Assembly: GCA_916700875.1 (NCBI GenBank)
Contig: CAKAKS010000031.1
Location: 7,766,977-7,830,976 of the forward strand
DNA: 64,000 nucleotides
Source: Sebastes aleutianus
Lineage: Eukaryota; Chordata; Actinopteri; Perciformes; Sebastidae
Direction: 5' to 3'
A model generated the notes under the pieces. It did not search any database, was not told the DNA's origin, and saw only the letters and a list, made by a program, of their open reading frames with translations. Positions 14,201-23,852 of this stretch are shown one piece after another. Made by a program: the position numbers and the translations under genes. The first letter of the stretch is position 1. Each line of letters begins with the position of its first letter.

Positions 14201-17200
14201 ACAAATACCAGGGAGAAACTGTTCAACCTTATAACTTCAAGGCAGGTTAAATAGGAAATGGCATTGTGTAAATATCCAGTTGGCAACAATCACATTGCAG
14301 ACTGTACAAAAGCAAGCCAGGCTGCAAACAAAAGACCAGTTGCATTAATAGTAATGTCTAAAGATGGAGAAAGAAAAGGAAAATAGAAAGAACTACAATA
14401 ATGTTAAAGAAATTATAAGCTTTTGTTTTTATAGATTATCAAAATTTCAACAGTTATGTTTTCACTTCAGTTTATGTCTTAGTTTGGGAGTTGTTCTTTC
14501 TTCTCAATAATTCAAAGCAACTCCTGCTACAGTATTTTTGTTTTTTATTGCCTCTGTGCCGGCAATGGTCGTGTCTGAAGGCATTACGGTTTGTCTGTCC
14601 ATCCGTAATATTCTTGTGAACACGATATCTCAGGAACGCTTGGAGGTAAATGTCTTCAAATTTGGCACATATGTCCACCTGGACTCGGATGAACCGATTT
14701 CAATTTTGGTGGTCAAAGGTCACCGTGACCTTACCATCCGTTCCATTCTTGTGAAAGCGGAATCTCAGGAACGCCTGGAGGGACTGGTATTACATCTGGC
14801 ACTAACATCCACTTGGCCTCAAGGATGAACTGATTAGATTTTGGTGGTCAAAGGTCGCTGTGACCTCACAGATAACGTTTCTGGCCATAACTCAAGAATT
14901 CATATGATAATTATGACATTTTCACACAAATGTCTAATAGGATAAAAAGATGAAGTGATGATATTTTGTACAGACTTGGATGTAAAGTGCAACTTGACTG
15001 GCTGGCGGAAGCATAGAACTGCGAGGCGGTACTTCTAGTTACAACCTGTAATTCCTGCTTTTTGTCTGTCCTGTCAACGGTTATCATTTCACTGAATCAA
15101 GGAAACACTTGAGTTTATTTTAGTTAATCGGCCTACATTGTTAACTGAAAAAATCCCCTGTGAATGATTACCAGTCAGTTAGTTTTCAGCACACTATTTT
15201 TATTTCACTGAAAAAATGTTGCAATGTCGGTCTATGTTTCCCTTTTTTATGTGCAGCTGTTCTTCCTGTTGATTTCTGAGTATTCAGTACTGTAATCTAA
15301 GACAAACTAGAGAAGTGACTAGTATTTTCATTTCTAATAAGACTCCTTCCTTAACACATTGTATTGCTTAAAACAGAGGGCTAGTTACAATATCTGGAGA
15401 TCCATCCTGACGTCAATCAAATCTCAGTCTCCTTAGAGAAAACGTCCGGATTGTGCTGTATGTACTATGCTGGGATTTTACTCCTAATGATACATACAAG
15501 AGGACAAGAGATCTGTACTGCTTTAATGCTAATAAAGGAAGGCTTTGGTTCTGCTTTTATGTTCCTCAAATCTGTTTCAACTTCCTTGATATTTTGCGAG
15601 TTGTAGATGGTTAAGACATTTTTTTTTCTAAATTAAAGTAATGAACCTGGAAGAAAAGAAAGAAGAAATGTTGATCTGAAGCACATAAAGTAAACAATAA
15701 TCAAGACCACGAGAAGTGTACCTACTAGAGGATTACCAGCATTACTCCATACAGTCTGTAGACATTTATAAATATATGGATTTACCAGAGAGAGCTGGTG
15801 CAGAAGCAAGCAGCTCTGACAGTTTATCGGTTTATCTGTTTATCTATCAGGATGTCAGATAAATGAAATGCCTGCTTCATTAAATCACAGGCTTTTAACA
15901 GGTTGCACAACATAAACCAATATGTCCACTGAAAAAAAAATGATCCAGAGTTCCTCTTTTATAACACAAGGAAAAAAACCTGTCCACACTTATTGACCTT
16001 GAGTCATTTCTTTTGCAGCTATAAAGGAGGAGAGGTTTCGTTTTGGCAACGGATATGAGCAGGTAGAAGACGTCATGGGGGTGGCTCAGCCTGTGCGCTT
16101 CAACAGTAAGCATCTTCCTACGCTGTCCCTGTTAATTGTTGTTGATTATATAGTTGTTGAATCTGCATTATGTGTACGCAGCTTTTATCAACCACATTGC
16201 TGAAGCTTCTTTTCCGTCCACAGAGAAATGCCCCAGTGGGTGGCACCACTACGAGAAGACGGCCAGCTGTTACAAAGTGTACCTGAGGAACGAGAACTAC
16301 TGGCAGGCGGTTGATACTTGTCAGAAAGTCAACGGCTCATTGGCTACTTTCGTCACCAACGAGGAGCTGCAGTTCATCCTGAAGATCGAGGTTGATTTCG
16401 ACGACAAAGTCTGTGAGCGCAGAGACCAGTGCAAGTGAGTTTTTACTTTACTCTGATTTCTTTGAAAAATGTAGCGTCAGTCTAAGCCTTTGATTGTAGG
16501 TTGTTATAGAGAACTTCACTTAATATTATTACTGTTTGATCAGAATTGTGAGTTTCTACAGTCATTTACCAGTTAATACCTTAACGTAAGTTCCTATATA
16601 GTTTCTCTACAAAGACAAATACCTACAGACAAACAGCTCTGTCCCACTTCTGCATGCTCCTCTTTCTTTGCCTTTTTATGTGGCCTTTATTTACGTAGAA
16701 AATAACTGGCTGAACATGCATGCTTTCATTCATTTACAGAAAAGAGAGCGCTACAAACTTATATATATACTTTATTTAATCAGGAAGTCACATTGAGATC
16801 AAGATCACATTTAAAAGTGAGACCTTCGTACAGAAAAAAAATATATATACAATAAAATAATAATTAATAATGGTAATGGCATAAAAATATAATAATAAAA
16901 TAGACCTGTTTATTTACAAAAAAAACAAGTTGCATCCTGGGCAGCAACTCAACTCAGTCTCTAGAGATCAAAACCTTTTAAAGGGACTGTTTGTAACTTC
17001 TTACACGTATAAATCACCCAGGTCGGTGTCCCATGCGCGCTCGCATATGCGCGCTCGTGTGTGGCTACGCTGTTCAGACAAGACTCCAACACAAACTACA
17101 CGGAAGCACCAAAACCACAAAGTTATATGTAGTGAAGCCCGTCTTGCAAAACTGTTGGCCGCGGTCGGAGGACGCGGGGGAGACCGTAGCTTTGAGTCTC

Positions 17201-20200
17201 TGCTGTACTCTGCTCCTCTGCCTGCCTGCTTGGCTTCACTCAGCTCACTCCACCTCACGTGCATGCGCACACACTACACACTGCAGAAGAGTTAGTTTAG
17301 GCAGGAAAAGCACTAGGATCAGCAGTGATTCATGGAGAGACCTTCGTCTGGTCAGCTAACATTACTGCCAGCAGGTGAAATATAGAGTGATATTGTGGTT
17401 TTAGCTGACGTGTGTCTCCTCACTGTTTTGAGCGATGCTCGTTCATGTCTATGTAGACCGAGCAAGCGTGAGCCCGGCGCTGACTTTCGTTGACATAACG
17501 GCCACAGGTGTCGCTGTTAACAAGCATTTCTGATTCTTACAAACAGTCCCTTGAAGTTGCAAGTCAACTTTTCTAACTCATTAAACTTTGCCCTTGTTGA
17601 TCTTTTTGGTTTTTATGAAATAAGTATTCTGTATAAACATACAGTCAAATGTATCAGTGTGTTCCAGCAGAGGTGGGGGAGTGATAGTGCTCTGTCATTG
17701 GTTGCAGGCCATCTAGTGGCCAATAGTGGCAGTTAAGGTGCTCAATACTGGCTTATGCATAAACCCTGAAATGGACCATTTGACACTGTAAATTAAAATG
17801 TTATAGTAGAGCTGCAATGATTAATCCATTAGTCGTCAACTAAAAAATGAATCACCAACTATTTTGAAAATCGATTTATCGGTTTGAAATATCTAAATTC
17901 TCTGATTCCAGCTTCTTTCTGGTTTCTTTACTCCTCTATAACAGTAATTTTTGAATTGTGGACAAAACAAAGACATTTGAGGACATCATATTGGACTTTG
18001 GGAAACACTGATCGACATTTTCACCTGACATTTTATAGACTAAATAGCTAATCAATTAATTGAAAAAATAATCGACAGATTAATCAACAGTGAAAATAAT
18101 CGTTAGCTGCAGCCCCTAAATTGCAGTAATTAACTTTTTTTGTTTTTAAGGTTCTGGGTGGGCTACCAGTATGTGATCACCAATCAGAACCACTCCCTGG
18201 AGGGCCGCTGGGAGGTCGCATACAAAGGTATGTCTGCTCTTTTAAAAAAAAATACTCCTGTTCTGTAACTTTATTGTTGTAATGCTTAAAAAATGTTTTA
18301 TCTTTTTTTCCTCAACAGGGTCGATGCAGGTGTTTCTGCCACCTGAGGGTCTGGCCAATTTTGAGGAGACGTCTCCCACCCAGGACAACGTCTTCTGTGC
18401 ACAGCTGCAGCGCTTTCAGATCAAAAGCATGAATGAACGAGGCCTGCACAGCTGGCACGCTGAGAACTGCTACAAGAAGTTCCCCTTTCTTTGCAAGAGG
18501 AGTATGTGCTCATTTTCCATCAGAAATGTGGAGACGCCTATGAGTTTTGTTAGTTTTGTTTATTTTGGACTATGTCTTGATGTCAATTTTTTTCCCCCAA
18601 CAGGGCAGACGTGTGTCGATATAAAAGACAACGTTGTAAACGAGGGCTACTACTTCACCCCCAAGGGGGACGACCCGTGTCTGAGCTGCACGTGTCATGA
18701 CGGCGAGCCTGAGATGTGCGTGGCTGCGTTGTGTGAGCGTCCGCAGGGCTGCCAGCACTTCCGCAAGGATCCCAAAGAGTGCTGCAAGTTCACCTGCCTG
18801 GACCCAGGTACTACCACATCACTGTAGCAGAGTGTTAGCTGCTGCATAGAAGTCTTGAGTATCCATTCTTGGAAATGTAGAGTTCCTCACAAATCTACAG
18901 TATTTGATTTATTGCAACCTCTTTCAGCCACAGGATATTTTCTACACTGTGTGCAAGAGATATCCAACATATTATTTTAAAAATATTTGTTAAATTCAGT
19001 TTAAAAAGAATAACTTCAGGATTCAATTTAGCCTGTTTTTTAAATGAAGAGTTGGCATCTACTGTGAGGCAGGCGAGAGAAATTTGTGAATTTCCCTTAC
19101 TCTGGAGCACCAATGAGCGTGCAGCGTGTGGTACTGTTTGTTTTGTCAGTTTTCCTCTTTTTTCCCTCAGATGGAAACAGCCTGTTTGACTCGATGGCCA
19201 GCGGGATGAGACTGATCGTCAGCTGCATCTCGTCCTTCCTCATCCTCTCTCTGCTGCTCTTCATGGTGCACAGACTCCGCCAGCGGAGACGCGAACGCAT
19301 CGAAACTCTGATTGGAGGAAACTGTGAGCATCAAGCACACCACTCTCTAAACAATAATAATTTGGTTGTGTAATTTAAGGCTTTCTCCTCCAAATTAGTG
19401 TCAGTTAAATTAGATGCAACATGAGTTTTTATTAAGGGCTGTCCCCCTAAACGGCGGCGTTTTGAGGATGATGTCTCCAAGCATTATGCATCGCCGATCC
19501 CGGCAGTGCCCGGCCACAAGCCCGTACATGATGCAGCCTGCGGAGGCTTCCTCTCAGCCCTTTCGGTCCGAGCCTCGCAAGGGTTTCGCTCCGACATAAG
19601 CAATGGCGACGAGGGCTCTTGGCTCGTCTGCACGACATGACTCAGGAATATCCAAACACTAAAATTGAAAATCGATAACCTACCCAAATGAACGAATAAC
19701 CGAAAAGTCAAATATTGGGTTCCAGCCCTAGCTGTGATGCACAGAGCCTCAGTTGAAAATTGGCATTCCTCAAAGAAGTTTTGTTTTTGGTGAACTATAG
19801 TGACCGACACTCATTGCACCGTGCTCTTTGTAAACAGTCATTGCTTATTTGATCATGTAAACAAATTTCTATAATACTTCAGTCCCATAAAACCCCTCAC
19901 CTTTTACTTGTTAATTGAATTTGTGCTGTAAATGAAGGTTTCTTTTAAAAGGCAGATTTTGTGGATGAATATTAAGTGCAGTTATTTCTGTGTCTGTCTG
20001 TTTTGATGCGCTCAGTGCACCACTTTAACCTTGGAAGACGAGTCCCAGGCTTCGACTACGGCCCGGATGCCTTTGGCACCGGCCTCACTCCCCTGCATCT
20101 GTCTGATGATGGAGAGGGAGGCGCTTTCCATTTCCAAGAGCCTCCTCCGCCGTACGCAGCCTACAAGTACCCAGACATCCAGCACCCCGACGACCCCCCT

Positions 20201-20566
20201 CCTCCGTACGAAGCCTCCATCAACCCAGACAGCCTCCTCTACGTGGACCTCGGTAGGCGCAGATCCTGTTATTCATGTATCTCATCAAGTACGGGATCTC
20301 GTTTTCATTCCCTCTCTTCGTCGTCACCTGCAGGACACAGCGGGGTTTCCTTGGTGCCGAGCCAGATGAACACCATGGTAGACGGGCTCCAGTCCGATAT
20401 TCCCAACGCTCCTGTTCCCGTGCCAGACTCGGCGCCGTCCTCTCAGGAGAGAGAGGACTCCATAGATAGCAGCACCCTCCTGGTGGGGCCAGACACCCCG
20501 ACAGATGGCCACACCCCCGCCTCCATGCCCGCGGACTGCGTCTCCTCCCTCAGCACCGTGGTATAG
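2277..20566 (+). CDS. dgcr2: Integral membrane protein DGCR2/IDD (lectin-like receptor)
   Basis: This is a single-pass type I membrane protein thought to act in cell adhesion. Exons: 2277-2358, 13097-13219, 16019-16105, 16224-16434, 18151-18227, 18319-18501, 18604-18807, 19171-19323, 20016-20252, 20334-20566, giving 529 aa against 550 in human. Domains in order: signal peptide (1 to about 25); LDL-receptor class A repeat (about 31-67, with CDGW and a SDE acidic calcium cluster); C-type lectin domain (about 99-254, opening CPSGWHHYE); von Willebrand C domain (about 255-322); transmembrane helix (337-356) followed by a basic RLRQRRRER stop-transfer; and a cytoplasmic tail with two PPPPY motifs (416-420, 434-438) able to bind WW domains. 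It ends in LSTVV, like human LNTVV. Sites flanking each exon are GT-AG and phases agree. The start matches the human MVPKADS-type start. Assignment is firm. Confidence 0.96.
2359..3404. other. DGCR2 intron 1, first part
   Basis: This is the beginning of the roughly 10.7-kb first intron. I see no exon, RNA gene or clear element in it. The last 60 bases are the flank into which the next transposon inserted. Confidence 0.5.
3405..4060. mobile_element. Non-autonomous hAT-type transposon
   Basis: The ends are inverted: TAGGGCTGTG at 3405 and, reading back from 4060, TAGGGGTGTA. The flanks carry a perfect 8-bp direct repeat, CATACACG, at 3397-3404 and 4061-4068, the target duplication length of hAT transposons. 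The interior is rich in GATACGATAC-like and ATATTGCAATATATTG-like sequence and codes for nothing. The inner stretch 3626-3916 is related to 60774-60961 in the SETD1B intron, although that copy lacks about 110 bp in the middle. Confidence 0.85.
4069..6731. other. DGCR2 intron 1, middle part
   Basis: I see no supported exon or RNA gene. Short open frames occur on both strands, but none has flanking splice sites that keep the DGCR2 frame or resembles a known protein. Confidence 0.45.
6732..7284. mobile_element. hAT MITE with CAGTGGTTCYCAACC ends
   Basis: It starts with CAGTGGTTCCCAACC (6732-6746) and ends with GGTTGAGAACCACTG (7270-7284), inverted copies with one mismatch. The 8-bp flanks CTCTGGGT (6724-6731) and CTCTAGGT (7285-7292) match at seven of eight positions, as expected for an aged hAT target duplication. 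This terminal sequence resembles that of the Charlie/MER5 branch of hAT elements. No transposase frame is visible. Confidence 0.88.
7293..9098. other. DGCR2 intron 1, no gene seen
   Basis: A few short open frames lie around 7630-8350, but I see no homology, no acceptor/donor pair in the correct phase and no RNA gene. It is unremarkable intron sequence. Confidence 0.45.
9099..9935. mobile_element. TTAA-target MITE with internal inverted repeat
   Basis: Both ends carry TTAA followed by inverted termini: TTAAAGGATAGGT at 9099-9111 and ACCCACCCTTTAA at 9923-9935. Inside, 9396-9430 pairs with 9522-9559 (core AAGGGCTGTCTGA), and further out 9323-9360 pairs with about 9566-9604 (core GTAAAATTACTGCTT), so the single strand could fold into a long hairpin. 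TTAA target sites are used by piggyBac and Kolobok transposons; the TTAAAGG ends resemble the T2/Kolobok MITEs described in Xenopus. It is non-coding. Confidence 0.78.
9936..11010. other. DGCR2 intron 1, last part
   Basis: I see no supported feature. The final bases (TTTGTTTCAG, 11001-11010) form a good 3' splice site for the candidate microexon that follows. Confidence 0.45.
11011..11043 (+). CDS. dgcr2: Candidate 33-nt DGCR2 microexon
   Basis: The 33 bases lie between TTTGTTTCAG and GTAAGC, both strong splice sites. The length is a multiple of three and the phase fits exactly between exon 1 (phase 1) and the LDL-receptor exon at 13097, so inclusion would add 11 residues, ending LARLLSG, just after the signal peptide without a stop. 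The human protein as I recall it has no matching insert, so this may be a cassette exon, a lineage-specific exon or chance. It is not counted in the 529-aa product. Confidence 0.35.
11490..12541. mobile_element. Non-autonomous DNA transposon, about 1.05 kb
   Basis: The termini are inverted copies: ACTATGTTCACATTACA at 11490-11506 and TGTAATGTGAACGTA at 12527-12541. A 7-bp direct repeat, GACTAAG, flanks it at 11483-11489 and 12542-12548. The interior holds no transposase frame. I cannot name the superfamily with confidence; the duplication could be an eroded 8-bp hAT one. Confidence 0.75.
12549..13096. other. DGCR2 intron before the LDLa exon
   Basis: No feature is seen apart from the acceptor of the LDLa exon (TATTTCAG, ending at 13096). 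Confidence 0.45.
13220..14546. other. DGCR2 intron after the LDLa exon
   Basis: I see no exon or RNA gene. The part from about 13310 to 13650 looks repeat-like, but no second copy lies in the window. Confidence 0.4.
14547..15045. repeat. Dispersed repeat with two tandem units and ERE palindromes
   Basis: Two units of about 135 bp follow each other (about 14608-14731 and 14743-14866). Each contains an ATCTCAGGAACGC block, a TTTTGGTGGTCAAAGGTC block and a nuclear-receptor palindrome at its end. The first palindrome, AGGTCACCGTGACCT (14717-14731), is a perfect match to the oestrogen-response-element consensus; the second, AGGTCGCTGTGACCT (14852-14866), differs at one base. I recognise the wording as a common dispersed repeat of fish genomes. 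Whether the sites bind a receptor is not shown. Confidence 0.75.
15046..16018. other. DGCR2 intron, no gene seen
   Basis: This is ordinary AT-rich intron sequence. It ends in the acceptor TTTTGCAG of exon 3 (16011-16018). Confidence 0.45.
16765..16930 (-). mobile_element. Probable LINE 3' tail
   Basis: Read on the minus strand, the end carries a GATCTTGATCTCAATG-like phrase followed by a CTTCCTGATTAAATAAAG-like tail, which I recognise as a frequent 3' end of fish LINE copies. No coding part remains. Assignment is by recognition only. Confidence 0.45.
16978..17554. mobile_element. TTAA-target MITE with perfect 16-bp inverted ends
   Basis: The 16-bp terminal sequences AAGGGACTGTTTGTAA (16981-16996) and TTACAAACAGTCCCTT (17537-17552) are exact inverted copies. 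The left flank is TTAA (16978-16981, overlapping the first base of the repeat); the right flank has decayed to TTGA (17551-17554). The interior is GC-rich and CpG-rich compared with its surroundings and codes for nothing recognisable. Confidence 0.85.
17807..18117. mobile_element. MITE with TAGRGCTGCAA ends, copy 1 of 4
   Basis: It starts TAGAGCTGCAATGATTAAT and ends CTGCAGCCCCTA, with internal CGATT/AATCG palindromic wording and a CTCTGATTCCAGCTTC block shared with the copies at 35289, 35794 and 60452. I could not find a convincing target duplication around this copy; two sister copies have 8-bp duplications typical of hAT elements. Confidence 0.8.
18808..19170. other. DGCR2 intron between VWC and transmembrane exons
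   Basis: AT-rich intron sequence without a recognisable feature. Confidence 0.5.
19324..20015. other. DGCR2 intron before the PPPPY exon
   Basis: I see no exon. A CpG-containing patch at about 19440-19640 contains short open frames on both strands that resemble nothing I know. Confidence 0.4.
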
Positions 20567-22750
20567 GACTGTGCAGGGAGCTGCATCCGGACATTACCTG
20601 CTGGTTGAGGAAGGTCATGAGTGCGTTCTGCAACGGGAGAGGACGCAGCAGACCGTGGTGTCATTTATCAAAAATGCTGACTGCAGGGAGGAGAGTTCAA
20701 GTTTGTACACACGTATAAGAAGCAGCAACCGTTTGTTTGAGGAGCGAGGACGCCGTCTTTCTGAAGACTCTTCTGCAGTTGGGAGTGTTGTTTTTTTGAA
20801 AACACTGGCATCTGAGGGAGCAGAGAGGACTGTTTCGGTACAGAGAAAATAAAAAAACACTACATTGAGGCTGCACTTTTTCTTTTAGCGTCGACTGAGC
20901 AAAGCTTTTGAAACATCTCAGAGTTGGCCTGATTGGTCGAGAAGCCGTGATGTAAATACCCCTTCAGGTCAGCGCCCGGTCAAATTTGTTATACTTGTGT
21001 GTCACACTCCAGCACAAAGTTAAGAATGCCAGACGGACAGTGAAGCCAGCTATTGTTCCTTGTGCGTTTTTGTTTTGCATCTTAACTGTTGTTCAAACGG
21101 ACGTATCTGTTGTCGATCTGTCGGTCTCAAGGCTACAATAATGTTCTCATCAGCCCCGTCTGTCGCGGCATGTCCCGGATCTCGATTTCTACTCGCTCAT
21201 AAGAATCTGCTGTCCCCTCACTTTCTTAATAGTCTGATACATGACGCTGTCTTCCAGGTTTATAGCGCATATTTGCAGCAAAAAGTTTTGTAATTAAGAG
21301 GTTTAACCTTGCAAGAAAGTACGGTTAGTTTCCTGCTATAGGGGTTTTTATTAGGTAATGCTGACACAAGGCATTGTGTATCGAGGAATGTTGTGGTACT
21401 GATAAATATCTGAGTTTGTTATTGTGTTCTTTTTGATGATAATTTATGACTGCAGGCTATAATCTTGATTGTTTTATTATGGGATAGACGCAGTCTGAAC
21501 CCCCCCCCCACCCCCCCCCACTGATCAGCGAGCGGAAGCGATGAAGCTTTTCAAGTGTACGTGTGAAGATTAGGGATGATGTCCCCCCGTCATTAAATTT
21601 GAGAAAATCAATTTATTTAAGATAACTGTTCCCATCATGAAGTGGTTTAATCATGCAGACGGTCCCATTGTCGTTACTTTATCATCAACTCTTTCGCAGC
21701 ATAGTTGTGTATTTGCTAACTGAACCATGTTTAGTGATTTCAAAGCTCAATGTTTTGCACGCTCATCCCTCGATTTAATCAGGGTTTTTTTGGGTTTTTT
21801 TGTTTGGCAAAGAAATTTATTGTCACATTTTGGATGCTGCCCCCTCCATTTCCTGATGTGTTTGTACGTGTGGGTTCTCCACGCGATGCATCTCAGTTAT
21901 TGAGGTTGTTTTCAGCTACTGATGATGAAGATCACAGATTGTAGCTGTGAGTCTTTTTCTGTTTGGTGTCGATGGATCTGTTACCGTCCTTGTTTCTCAG
22001 TGGGATCGCAGTGCAAAAAAAAAAAAATTGTAATAAAAAGAAAAGTGTAAACTTGTATATTTGGAACTTGTTAGACCCCTTTTATGACGACAATCGTTTG
22101 ATTCACTCAAGGATGAATTTAACAGAAGAAAGTTAGATCAGAGTCGACCCACATTCACCAGCATTCAAACCGCTATTTTGATCTGCCTCAAGAAAACCAG
22201 CTGTAAATGTGCGTCTGAATGCATCTCATGTTTGAATGTACTGTATGTATAGAACATTATTATTTTATGCTGAAGCTTATTTTCCCCATTTTTCTTATTT
22301 TTTTTTGGCATTGACAATCCACAGCGGATTATCCAACGAACAAAATCTTATAAATTGTGAAAAAAAAGTAGCGTCTGCATGTGTGTGTATAGGAGATGGT
22401 GTTCTGGTTTAGATTTAATTTTTTCATCAAGTTTGATTTTATTTTTCAACCTGCTTTTTTAGAGCTGCAGTGCATGTTTTTTATCTTTTGGCATGCTGAG
22501 AGATTTTTCTTTTCATGGAAACATTTTAGCTCAACAGTCTGTCTGTACAAAATAGGTTCAAAAAGACTATATAGTTTAACATCTCCGTATGCATCAAAAA
22601 ACCTGCCCGCGACCCGAACAGCTGCAGCATTTACACTGTAGTTCCTGTGCTAGACTATGGTGGTGTGACAACTAATTTTATTGGATTTGAAATGTTTTAT
22701 GTATAATACAACAAATGCTACATTTCTTTGTCTTTTATTTCATAGCCTTT
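20567..22750 (+). other. DGCR2 3' UTR and downstream sequence
   Basis: AATAAA signals at 20848-20853 and 22032-22037 suggest a short and a long alternative 3' end. The long form would include a C-rich tract (about 21500-21520). The true end cannot be chosen without transcript data. No second gene is seen here. Confidence 0.55.
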
Positions 22751-23756
22751 AACTTTAAAAAAAAAAAAAAATGCTTCATCTGCAGGGTGGGTGGGGGCTT
22801 GTGTTTTTTCTGAGGTAGATGTACATCTAATCAAAATGCCAAATAAATTGCACCATGAAGGACGACTCCATGCGTCAGTGGGTATGAACACAGCATCGTA
22901 CTGAAGTCTACGTTGAACCTCGTCAGTCACGACATTTAGCTGCCCTGTGAGTCCTGCAGGAAAGTCCTCCCTTGTCTGCAGTGAGCAAAATGTCAAAGAG
23001 GATTAAAGTGGGATGCAGGGAAATCCCCCCCCTTCAACAGTTGGTTAAATCCAATCCACGGCAATCAAAAGATTCAAATAATTTAAAGAAAGCGGATATA
23101 GCGCACCTCCCAGTGAGTCATAAGGCAGCAGAGATAGCGATACCCTGCTTGGAGAGCGTTGTGGCTGAAGAAAAGAGGCTTTGTTCACACGGGCCAAGTA
23201 GTGACAGAATGACATAATCTATTCCTGGATGGAAGAGACTTAACGCTGTTCAGGCAACACAATCAGGATTGAATTGTAACATCTCTTAAAAAACCTATTA
23301 CACACATGTCAAGTTGATGATAACTGGCAATTTAAGCACAATGTTGTGTGCTACATAATTCAATATCAAGTACAATTATTTCAGGTGGATTACATGGTGA
23401 AGTGATGGGAAGGATTTTTTTTTGTTCTTTTACAATTTTAATGTTTTTCCACATTATTTTTTTTAACTTTTGAGACTAGTGCTACATTTTTTTACACCCT
23501 CCTTTTATATGAAACCATATATATATTCTGTCCCCATCTAATTGAGCGTGCTGCACGTCCACTGACTTTCCCATGAGATGAATAGGCCTTGTTACTGGTC
23601 ACTGGGCATCTATGCTGGCAGCAGTGGGAGGGGTGAGGAGGGGGTGAAGCTGTGCTGCATCAATGAGCCTGTTGATCAGAAAAAGACCACTAAGACTGGT
23701 AATGACACGCTTCCCTGATCAGACCAGGAGAAAATAAAACTCAGCTTCCACCTACG
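22751..23756. other. Intergenic DNA between DGCR2 and the carbonic anhydrase
   Basis: I see no gene. An open frame starts at about 22972 on the plus strand but lacks homology or support. Confidence 0.45.
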
Positions 23757-23852
23757 CTCCTATTTAAAAGCAGGGACGTCCCCACGCTGATCTTCAGTCT
23801 ACCTCAGATACCTCGACACCTGTCTGGAGTCATCGGGCTGCGGGATCCTACG
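23757..23852 (+). promoter_or_regulatory. Carbonic anhydrase core promoter with TATA box
   Basis: TATTTAAA at 23761-23768 is followed about 30 bases on by the likely start site (around 23790-23800) and a short 5' UTR ending at the ATG at 23853. A TATA box fits a tissue-restricted gene. Confidence 0.55.

Noticed and set aside
17001..17359. Overlapping open frames on both strands in a GC-rich patch
   Set aside because: The patch lies within the 16978-17554 MITE with perfect inverted ends; composition explains the frames.
19414..19810. Open frames on both strands in the DGCR2 intron before the PPPPY exon
   Set aside because: The spliced DGCR2 frame runs straight from 19323 to 20016 with conserved protein on both sides; the intron frames match nothing.
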